The notes beneath the pieces were generated by a model. The model saw nothing but the letters and a program-made list of their open reading frames with translations. It did no database searches and had not been told where the DNA came from. Of a DNA stretch of 64,000 nt, positions 41,411 through 48,299 are shown in pieces. A program made the translations under genes and the position numbers. Origin of the DNA: Gordonia sediminis (GTDB lineage: Bacteria; Actinomycetota; Actinomycetes; Mycobacteriales; Mycobacteriaceae). The DNA lies in contig RZUM01000002.1 in NCBI GenBank assembly GCA_004193205.1, positions 1,116,001 to 1,180,000 on the forward strand, read 5' to 3'. Numbering within the stretch: the stretch's first letter is position 1; every line of letters starts with the position of its first letter.

Positions 41411-42801
41411 GCGAGCGCCGCCTGCGGGAGGGCAGCGCTGATCTGTGCCGCGGCGGCCTGGCCGGCGCGGACCGCGCCTTCCATGTAGCCGTTCCACGCG
41501 GGGGCGGCCTCGGTGCCGGCGAAGTGGATCTGGCCGACCGGTTCCCGCAGGGCGGCACCCACGGTGCTCAGCAGTCCGGTGGGCATCACGGTGACCGGGC
41601 CGCCGAGAGCATATGGCTGTTCGGTCCAGTTGGTTTCGTTGTAGACCACCGGGGTCGTGGCGGCCGGACCCAGACATGAGGTGTACACGTCGACGATGTC
41701 GGCCTGGCGGGCAGCGGCATCCTGTGCCATCCAGGAGTCGTAGTGCTTGCCACCGATGAAGGTCACCAACGTCGCAAGGTCATCGCCGGGCCGGGTGACG
41801 TCGAGAGTGAAGGTTCCCAGGTCGGCGTCGAAGATCTCCCCTGAGAGCCCGTCCTCGAGCCAGAACTGCCGGTCGTAGCGGGTCTGCACCTTCATGTAGC
41901 GGCCCATCGGCGCACGGGTCTCCAGCTGGCGGCGCGCCACCGGCAGGGGCGGGGTGATCTGGATACGATTGGCAGCGCTCGGCGGCATGGCCAGCACCAC
42001 CCGGCTGGCCCGGAAAGCTCCTCTAGGTGTCTGCACCGTCACCGAATCGCTGTGATGTTCAATCGCGTTCACCGGCGCACCCAGCACGACCTGACCGTCG
42101 AGGCGATCGGCGATCCGTTCGGTGATCTGGCCCGCACCGCCGATCCACAGTGAATCGTTCGCGGTGACCTGCAGCGCATGCATGTTCTCGCACTGGGCAA
42201 TGTAGAAGGCCCAGTAGAGCATCGACACCTCGGTCGGATCGGCGCCGAGGACGATGTTGAAGTCGACATCGTGGATCTGGCGAACCGCGGCGTCGGGCAG
42301 GTTCTCGGCCATCCAGGTCGACGCGGTGACCGCATCGAGTTCGGAGGCCAGCGGGCTGTCCCACGGCGCGTCCTTGCCGACCGCGGCGGCCAACTCGTCG
42401 AGCAGTCCGAAACTGGTGCTCAGTCGCTCTCCCAGGCTGGCGCCGGCCGTGTCGCGCGCCTCGGGATACCCGCCGTCGGCGGCGTCGAGCACCGCTCCGT
42501 TGAGTCGCCACCGCATCTTGCCGGCCGGGCGGGCTCGCACCTTCTCCAAACCGAGCGACACACCGAGTTCGATCGACGCGTGGTGGGTCGTGCCGATGAA
42601 CATGCCGCCGAAATCGATGGGGCCGCCGTCGATCGCGCCCGACCAGGTTCGGCCGCCGACCCGGTCGTTGGCCTCGAGCACGAGCACCTTCAGACCCGCG
42701 TCGTGCAGTTCTTTCGCCGCGGTCATACCGGAGATCCCCCCACCGACGACGATGACGTCGCCGTCCAGATCGGGGGAATCGAACACAGGAGCAGAAGACA
42801 T
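41407..42801 (-). CDS. FAD-dependent amine oxidase
   Basis: The protein has 464 residues. The FAD-binding motif is DVIVVGGGISGMTAAKELHDAGLKVLVLEANDRVGGRTWS, residues 15-54; the second FAD segment near the C-terminus reads IHFAGTEAAPAWNGYMEGAVRAGQAAAAQI. This is the flavin monoamine oxidase/putrescine oxidase fold. It oxidises a C-N bond to an imine with transfer to oxygen or another acceptor. No export signal is seen. Coupling to RidA and P450, and the nearby APC permeases, argue for a secondary or cyclic amine substrate. The exact compound is unknown. Confidence 0.9.
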   Translation of the reverse strand: MSSAPVFDSPDLDGDVIVVGGGISGMTAAKELHDAGLKVLVLEANDRVGGRTWSGAIDGGPIDFGGMFIGTTHHASIELGVSLGLEKVRARPAGKMRWRLNGAVLDAADGGYPEARDTAGASLGERLSTSFGLLDELAAAVGKDAPWDSPLASELDAVTASTWMAENLPDAAVRQIHDVDFNIVLGADPTEVSMLYWAFYIAQCENMHALQVTANDSLWIGGAGQITERIADRLDGQVVLGAPVNAIEHHSDSVTVQTPRGAFRASRVVLAMPPSAANRIQITPPLPVARRQLETRAPMGRYMKVQTRYDRQFWLEDGLSGEIFDADLGTFTLDVTRPGDDLATLVTFIGGKHYDSWMAQDAAARQADIVDVYTSCLGPAATTPVVYNETNWTEQPYALGGPVTVMPTGLLSTVGAALREPVGQIHFAGTEAAPAWNGYMEGAVRAGQAAAAQISAALPQAALA

Positions 42802-42857
42802 GAGAATTCCTTAGAAGGGAGGTGGTGGAGTTGGGAGTACGGCTTCGGGCAGATCGC

Positions 42858-44057
42858 TCAGCGTGCCGGTGACAATCGGACGGGCATCTTGAGGTACGCC
42901 CGCGCGCGGTCGGTATGGGCAACGGTCGGTTCTTCGATGAGTTCGATGCGGTCGATGCGTTCGGCGATCGCGGTGAGTACCGTCTCGGTCTCGGCCCGCG
43001 AGATCACCTGTCCGGCACAGCTGTGCGGCCCGAGGCCGAACGCCAAATTGCGGCTCGCCTCTGGGGGTCGGATGTGGTCGAACTCCTCAGGATGCTCGAA
43101 CACCTCGGGATCGCGGTTGGCTGATGCGAGCATGAACCGGATGCGTGAACCCGCCGGGATCTGCACGCCGCGGATCTCGACATCCTCGGTCGGGAATCGC
43201 ACGATCGAGATCTCGGGATTGTTCATCCGGATCAGTTCGTTGACAATTGCTTTGCGCGTGCTCGGGTCGCTCCGGTAGGTGCCGAAGACCTGCGGATTGC
43301 GGGCGAACTCCTCGATACCGGCCGCGATCAGGTAGCCCGGGTTGGGTGCTCCCGACCCCCAGAACAACGTCACTGTTTCCAGCACTTGCCGCTCGGTCAT
43401 CTCGCCGCGGTCGACCGCGGCGAGCATCTCGTCGGCGAGCCCGTCGCCCGGGTTGCGCCGCTTGTCGGCGAGCATGCCGGCGCAGCGGTCGAGCAGGTAT
43501 TGGAAGGAGGCGTCGGCGCGGTCCCAGTCACCCGGCTGCGGTTCGGCGATCAACGCCACCATGACATCGTTCATGGCGTCGATCACCGGATCGACATTGT
43601 CTTCCGGCAGTTGGAAGACGCGGCACATCGTGACGTGCGTGGGAATGACGGCCAGTTCGCGATGCGCCTCGATCTCACCGTCGGCGCCGAGTCGGTCGAT
43701 GGCCTCGTTGGTGACTGCCTCGGTCACCTCGACCCAGCGTTTGACAAGTTTCGGGGTGAACCAGCGGTTGCTGTGGCGACGCATCGCGGTGTGCTCGGGC
43801 GGATCCATCGACAGCACCGTGTTCTTCAGTGCGGCCCAGGGCCCGGTCACCACTCCCCCGGGCTCGAGGATACTCATGCTGGGCAGCTTGGCGAACTCGC
43901 TGACATCACTGTAGCGGCTGACGATGTAGGTGCCATCTGCCATTTTGTACACCGGGTGGTCGCGGCGCAGGCGCTGGTACCAGGGCCACGGCGCGAGCCG
44001 GAACTCCGGGTCCCGCCACGGCAGGAGGTTGTCTTGGGCGGTGTCGGCGGTGGTCAT
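42858..44057 (-). CDS. cytochrome P450 (copy 2) lacking the acid-alcohol pair
   Basis: The protein of 399 residues is paralogous to the P450 at 26850, with the heme Cys again at 347 in FGLGPHSCAGQVISRAE and ExxR at 274-277 (NELIRMNN). The I-helix (LFWGSGAPNPGY, 231-242) has neither the conserved acid nor Thr; Asn239 takes the Thr position and two Pro flank it. Asn at this place is known from P450cin, which also works with a flavodoxin. The gene lies 42 bases upstream of the flavodoxin stop, in the order reductase, flavodoxin, P450. It probably oxidises the amine substrate; a reductive or dealkylating reaction is also possible. Confidence 0.92.
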   Translation of the reverse strand: MTTADTAQDNLLPWRDPEFRLAPWPWYQRLRRDHPVYKMADGTYIVSRYSDVSEFAKLPSMSILEPGGVVTGPWAALKNTVLSMDPPEHTAMRRHSNRWFTPKLVKRWVEVTEAVTNEAIDRLGADGEIEAHRELAVIPTHVTMCRVFQLPEDNVDPVIDAMNDVMVALIAEPQPGDWDRADASFQYLLDRCAGMLADKRRNPGDGLADEMLAAVDRGEMTERQVLETVTLFWGSGAPNPGYLIAAGIEEFARNPQVFGTYRSDPSTRKAIVNELIRMNNPEISIVRFPTEDVEIRGVQIPAGSRIRFMLASANRDPEVFEHPEEFDHIRPPEASRNLAFGLGPHSCAGQVISRAETETVLTAIAERIDRIELIEEPTVAHTDRARAYLKMPVRLSPAR

Positions 44058-44099
44058 AGAGGATTCTCCTCGGCGTAACGGAATTGACTGGCGGGACGG

Positions 44100-44546
44100 T
44101 CAGACACGAGTCAGGACCGTGTCAAACCAGGCGTCGGCGACTTCGGAGGGATCTTCGCCACTCGCGGCGTCATGTTTGCCGGTGTCTCCCAACTGCGTCG
44201 CACCCAGTTCGAGCATCAACGCCCGCAGGATCTCGATCGCGTTGTTGTAGGTCTCATAGGTGCTGTCGCCCAGCCCGAATGCCGCGAACCGCAGCGCGGA
44301 CAGATCGGGCCGGCTCTGCTCGAGTGCTGCGTAGAAAGGCGCAGTCGTCTCGGGCAGTTCACCCTCGCCGTAGGTGGACGTGATCAGGACGACCATCTCG
44401 GCATCAGCGAGATCTGCCACGTCGTAGTCGCTCATGTCGGCGGTGTCGTTATCCAGGCCGGCGGCCGAGAGATTGGCCGAGAGGTCGTCGGCGACCATTT
44501 CCGCGTTGCCGGATTCGGTGCCGAACAGGATGGTGATCGTGCTCAT
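44100..44546 (-). CDS. flavodoxin (FMN electron carrier for the P450s)
   Basis: The protein of 148 residues is a complete flavodoxin: phosphate loop LFGTESGNAEMVAD, the FMN-covering loop TSTYGEGELPETTAPFY and AAFGLGDSTYETYNNAI. A flavodoxin in place of a ferredoxin next to a P450 recalls cindoxin (P450cin system) and the flavodoxin domain of XplA in RDX-degrading Rhodococcus. It should carry electrons from the reductase 50 bases upstream to the P450s. The low-pI surface fits a docking protein. ATG 44546 is the first residue of the beta strand. Confidence 0.9.
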   Translation of the reverse strand: MSTITILFGTESGNAEMVADDLSANLSAAGLDNDTADMSDYDVADLADAEMVVLITSTYGEGELPETTAPFYAALEQSRPDLSALRFAAFGLGDSTYETYNNAIEILRALMLELGATQLGDTGKHDAASGEDPSEVADAWFDTVLTRV

Positions 44547-44596
44547 GATGTTTGCCTTGTCTGTCTGCGGTGGGTGTGTGGGTAGTCGTGAGTGGT

Positions 44597-45880
44597 TCAG
44601 TGCGTCGTCGGTGACTGGGGACCTTGGCTCGCGAGTGCGAGCATCTGGTCGAGATCGGTGACTTTCTTGCGGATGCGGCTCGCGGTAGCTTGGCTCAGCT
44701 CGAAGGCGTTGAGCTTCTGCCACGAAGCGAAATCAACTACTCGGGAACAGATTTCATTCTCGACAGCGCTCCAGCCCGGTGCGCCGACAGCGATGGCGCC
44801 GGTGGCGACATCGTCGATGATGGCTGCCGCCACCTGCTGAGCGTCCCGGCGATTCTCGGGGATGGCGCCGGTCGGTCCGCGTCGGAGCCAACCGACCCGG
44901 TAGATGTGAGCGCCGTCGCCCCACAGTTCGGGGGACGACGCCGTCGGTGCCGGCTCGGGCACGAAACCGATCGCGGTGATGATGGCATCGGCGGCGAACT
45001 CGAGGGTCGATCCGTCCTTGCCGGTGGCCGCCAACACGGTCTGATCGCCGTGTCGCCGAATGGACGTCGGCGTCATTCCGAAGTGGAGTCGAATCCGTGT
45101 TCCCGCGGTGTCGTCGGTGACACCCATCGAACCCTCGGCTGCGCCACGCACCGCGTCGGCATGGCAGCACGTCTCGTCGTCGGTAACGCCGTGCGCTTCC
45201 ACACTCACATTGGGCAGGGCCGCAAGCTCTTTCAGCATGGAGACTTCGAACTTCGCTGACGACGCGGCCGAGCGAATGACGACATCGATGGTGTGTACCG
45301 GTTCGGGCCGCAACCTCGCCAATGCATCGTCGTCGATATCCGACCCGTGAAAATCGTCGTGGACTTTCGAGAACAGACGCAGCACGTCGATCGAGACGTT
45401 GCCGGCGCCGACGACGACCAGGTGGTCACCTATCCGCTCGATGTCCTCGTCGACCGCCGGATGGCCGTTCAGTGTCCGTAGCAGTGTCCCCGCGCCGAGC
45501 ACTGTCGCCGCGGCGTCCTCGGGGATTCCCAGCGATCGGTCATGGGCCAGTCCGGTTGCCAGCACGACGATGTCGAAGGCGTTGACCAGTGCATCGAACG
45601 AGAGATCGCGACCGATGGCCACATTCCCGGCGAATCGCACCCTCGACTTCTCAAAGAGCCGGTCGAACTGCCGAGTCACGGACTTCGAACCCTGATGGTC
45701 AGCAGCGACTCCGTAGCGCACCAGACCATACGGAACAGGCAGCGCCTCGAAGATGGTGATCTCGGCGTCTGCCCAGGTCTTCTTGAGGAACTGGGCGGTA
45801 TAGCACCCCGACGGTCCGCTACCGACGATCGCGACGGTGGGAACCGGCCCAGTGGGCTCGTGGTGTCGACTGTTACCCAT
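44597..45880 (-). CDS. adrenodoxin-reductase-type NADPH:flavodoxin/ferredoxin reductase
   Basis: The protein has 427 residues. The FAD motif TVAIVGSGPSGCYTAQFLKK is at residues 15-34, then LVRYGVAADHQGSKSVTRQFDRLFEKSRVRFAGNVAIG, the typical FprA/adrenodoxin reductase stretch, and the NADP motif VVVGAGNVSIDVLRLFSK. XplB, partner of the RDX-degrading XplA, belongs to the same family. As first gene of the minus-strand operon it should take electrons from NADPH to the flavodoxin. A CTAAC-N4-GTTAG operator stands 99 bases upstream. Confidence 0.9.
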   Translation of the reverse strand: MGNSRHHEPTGPVPTVAIVGSGPSGCYTAQFLKKTWADAEITIFEALPVPYGLVRYGVAADHQGSKSVTRQFDRLFEKSRVRFAGNVAIGRDLSFDALVNAFDIVVLATGLAHDRSLGIPEDAAATVLGAGTLLRTLNGHPAVDEDIERIGDHLVVVGAGNVSIDVLRLFSKVHDDFHGSDIDDDALARLRPEPVHTIDVVIRSAASSAKFEVSMLKELAALPNVSVEAHGVTDDETCCHADAVRGAAEGSMGVTDDTAGTRIRLHFGMTPTSIRRHGDQTVLAATGKDGSTLEFAADAIITAIGFVPEPAPTASSPELWGDGAHIYRVGWLRRGPTGAIPENRRDAQQVAAAIIDDVATGAIAVGAPGWSAVENEICSRVVDFASWQKLNAFELSQATASRIRKKVTDLDQMLALASQGPQSPTTH

Positions 45881-45978
45881 GTTGTCCTACTCCTCGTGCG
45901 GGGCGGTTGCCACGCTCTGCAATACTTCGGATCGATTGGCCGAGAATTGGTCAGCGGCGACCATTCGCTTGCTGCTAC

Positions 45979-45992
45979 CTAACGTAAGTTAG
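45979..45992. promoter_or_regulatory. CTAAC-N4-GTTAG operator, copy 3 (reductase-flavodoxin-P450 operon)
   Basis: The core CTAAC-GTAA-GTTAG is the reverse complement of the spacer orientation at 26472. It is 99 bases upstream of the reductase start at 45880 and is followed by an A/T-rich stretch that may hold the promoter. Confidence 0.75.
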
Positions 45993-46152
45993 CTTCATAT
46001 CGCCGCAATTTCTGGTTTGTGTCATCTCTGTTACGTGAGCTCTTGCACCCGAGTCCGGCGGTGGTAGCCGGAACGCAAAGCGCAATCGAGCTATTCGGTC
46101 GCCGCACGCTCCTCGTTGTGTGCCCTCCGACGGATCGTGACCCCGATCACTA

Positions 46153-46168
46153 CCTAACGTAAGTTAGG
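46153..46168. promoter_or_regulatory. CTAAC-N4-GTTAG operator, copy 4
   Basis: The site is CCTAAC-GTAA-GTTAGG, with 6-bp perfect arms. It lies 386 bases upstream of the PhaE-like start (46554) and 273 upstream of the reductase start, so it could serve either direction. Confidence 0.72.
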
Positions 46169-46553
46169 AGTAGGTCACATGTCCAGTCTCCGGCGAAAAT
46201 AGTTCGGACACCTCGCCGAGCCCGTCGATGGCCGCGACAATGCAACCGCACTGCATCCGATTCTCGCAGCCGGCGGGTGGGTTCAAGCGAGACGAGTGGC
46301 GAAGCAACAGGCTGTACTCCTTGAGTTAGGCGCGCGGTGCGTGTCGTTCCTGGCAGCGGGGTTGAACCCCTTGTCACCTGAATCATCGTTAAGTACCATC
46401 GTGCGGAGTCGCTGCCGAGCATTGCCTGATGCGGGCGCCTGGGCAGCACGAAGTAGTAGGAGTCAGTCAGCAATTCGCGACCTTCGGTAGCGTCTGATTC
46501 CAGGTGACGGGCCCTGGACTGTGACCTTAACGACCAGGCGGACAGGACGGACG

Positions 46554-46841
46554 ATGGCTGTGCTCAACCTTCGGGGGATATATAGCGAACTGGAGGTACG
46601 GTTCACCCCGATGGTGGAGACGGCGGTGCATTCCGATGAACTCGCCGCCGCGACCAAGGTCATCGGCGTCGTGCGTGGGGGGATCGGTGCACGGGTGGAC
46701 GCGGTCGCTGCGTCGCTGCTACACGCGGTGAACCTGCCGGCCGGTTCCGATGTCCGCAAGCTGCGGCGCCAGATCGGTGATCTGGACTACGAGGTTCGTC
46801 GATTGCGCCGAGACCTCATCGAGCGGTCCGAGGATACGTGA
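46554..46841 (+). CDS. miniature PhaE-like subunit of a class III PHA synthase
   Basis: The protein has 95 residues from ATG 46554. GTG 46521 would add 11 residues, but GGACGG suits the ATG. Its C-terminus, LPAGSDVRKLRRQIGDLDYEVRRLRRDL, resembles the end of PhaE subunits ('LPsrsdv..L..rv..Le..lr.L') that activates class III PhaC. Normal PhaE proteins are several times longer. The gene ends one base before phaC and is clearly co-expressed with it. The N-terminal half is helical with no motif I know. Confidence 0.6.
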   Translation: MAVLNLRGIYSELEVRFTPMVETAVHSDELAAATKVIGVVRGGIGARVDAVAASLLHAVNLPAGSDVRKLRRQIGDLDYEVRRLRRDLIERSEDT

Positions 46842-46842
46842 C

Positions 46843-47925
46843 ATGCCCGCGCTACCTGATCCCCGCAGTGCTCTCGACCGCGTCAAGCAGGAAATCGAGC
46901 GTAACGGGTTGCGGGCCCGCAACGGCATCAAGATGGCTACCGGCGTCGGAACTCCACGTGTGGGTGTGACCCCCCGCGATGTGGTGTGGCGCGACGGCCG
47001 GGCGCAGCTGTTTCGCTACCGCAACGACGACATCAAACACCGCACACCGCTGATGATCGTGTTCAGCATCATCAGCAAGAGCTACATCCTCGACCTCACA
47101 CCCGGGAACAGCTTCATCGAGCACCTGTTGAAGGCCGGTTTCGATGTGTACCTACTCGACTGGGGCGTCCCGGATGAACGAGACACGCGTAACCGGTTGG
47201 AGTACTACGCCGATGCTGCCATTCCGGCCGCGATTCGCGAGGTCTGCGCGCGTTCCCGCGTGGACGAGGTCAATGTGCTCGGCTACTGCTTCGGTGGCAA
47301 CCTGACCTTGCTGCACGGGGCACACCACCCGGATGCACCGGTTCGGAGCCACACGGTGGTGGCCTGCCCCGTCGACTACTCACAGATGCCGTTCCGCGGC
47401 GTACTCTACGAGTCGGAGTCCGCCATCGACGATGCCCTCGGCGAGGACGGCAATATCCCGCCCGATGTCGTCTATGGCGCGTTTCGCTCCTTGAAACCGG
47501 TCGCCGCGTTGACCGGATACGTGGATCTGTTGGACCGGTTGTGGAGTGACGAGTATGTGGCCGCCTACCAGGCAGTCAACGGGTGGGCCAGCGACCATGT
47601 CCCCTTACCCGGGGAGGTGGCCCGGCAGATGCATTCCATGCTGGCTGTCGACAATGCCTTCATCACCGACCGATTGATGCTGGGCGGGGACCGCATCCAT
47701 CTCTCCGATATCACCACGCCGTTCCTGTCGGTCGTGGGCGAGAAAGACCACATCGTGCCGCCGGCCTCCGCAACACCGGTGATGGATCTAATCGGTTCGT
47801 CCCAGAAGACCGAATTGCTACTCAAAGGCGGGCATATCGGCCTGGTGGTCGGGCGCACCGCGGCGAAAACGACGATTCCCACGATTATCGAGTTTCTGAT
47901 CAAGCAGAGCGAGGCTGCCGACTGA
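46843..47925 (+). CDS. phaC: class III poly(3-hydroxyalkanoate) synthase catalytic subunit
   Basis: The protein of 360 residues is close to the 355 of Allochromatium vinosum PhaC. Lipase-like box GYCFGG gives Cys149, with Asp302 in GEKDHIVPP and His331 in LKGGHIGLVVG; these three numbers equal the catalytic triad of the A. vinosum enzyme. It polymerises (R)-3-hydroxyacyl-CoA into storage granules. The small upstream gene is its likely partner. It lies just beyond the amine-catabolism region and may store surplus acyl-CoA from it, possibly under the same operator. Confidence 0.93.
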   Translation: MPALPDPRSALDRVKQEIERNGLRARNGIKMATGVGTPRVGVTPRDVVWRDGRAQLFRYRNDDIKHRTPLMIVFSIISKSYILDLTPGNSFIEHLLKAGFDVYLLDWGVPDERDTRNRLEYYADAAIPAAIREVCARSRVDEVNVLGYCFGGNLTLLHGAHHPDAPVRSHTVVACPVDYSQMPFRGVLYESESAIDDALGEDGNIPPDVVYGAFRSLKPVAALTGYVDLLDRLWSDEYVAAYQAVNGWASDHVPLPGEVARQMHSMLAVDNAFITDRLMLGGDRIHLSDITTPFLSVVGEKDHIVPPASATPVMDLIGSSQKTELLLKGGHIGLVVGRTAAKTTIPTIIEFLIKQSEAAD

Positions 47926-47949
47926 CCATTCCTCGTTGACACCCGAGGA

Positions 47950-48140
47950 CGCCCACGCATCGACCACGGGTGTCACCTGCGTTCGCCCAGGTCGCTTGGA
48001 CTGCTGGCAGCAACGAGAAGCCGCTCTCGTCATGCAAACAGATCCAGGCGCCCAGACCGCTGGGACACTTCCTCTCGAGCCGCCACTGCTGTTTGCGCAA
48101 GGCGACGATCGCGTTCTCGTCACTTTCGACCGCGGGTCGG
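47950..48140 (-). pseudogene. relic of an IS630-type transposase
   Basis: The minus strand contains DENAIVALRKQQWRLERK and then AWICLHDESGFSLLPAVQATWA, the central DDE region of IS630/Tc1-type transposases (catalytic Asp in DESG). After TWANAG the homology shifts frame to VTPVVDAWAS. The start and the ends of the element are lost, and no inverted terminal repeats are visible. It fills most of the 374 bases between phaC and the aldehyde dehydrogenase and marks an old insertion. Confidence 0.6.
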
Positions 48141-48240
48141 GTCGGGTGTTGCCGGGTCCAGCCAAGTCGGTGCTGGCCACCGAGGAGGGCACGATGAGCG
48201 CACCAGCGATCCGTTCAGCCATCGGCCCCGTATGGCTCGA

Positions 48241-48275
48241 GCCGCCACTCCGCGACGATGTCGCGAAGTGGCGGC
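48241..48275. terminator. bidirectional hairpin between phaC and the aldehyde dehydrogenase
   Basis: GCCGCCACTCCGCGAC (48241-48256) pairs with 48260-48275 over 16 positions with one mismatch around a GAT loop. It lies between convergent genes, 25 bases from the aldehyde dehydrogenase stop. Confidence 0.65.
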
Positions 48276-48299
48276 CACGTCGGGCGAGCACGCACCCGA

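Larger units (their letters stand above)
45881..46553. other. 673-base divergent intergenic region with two operators
   Basis: No gene is supported between the reductase (minus) and the small PhaE-like gene (plus). It has two exact CTAAC-N4-GTTAG boxes whose centres are 175 bases apart, which could allow looping between repressor dimers. Short frames here show no protein character. Confidence 0.6.
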
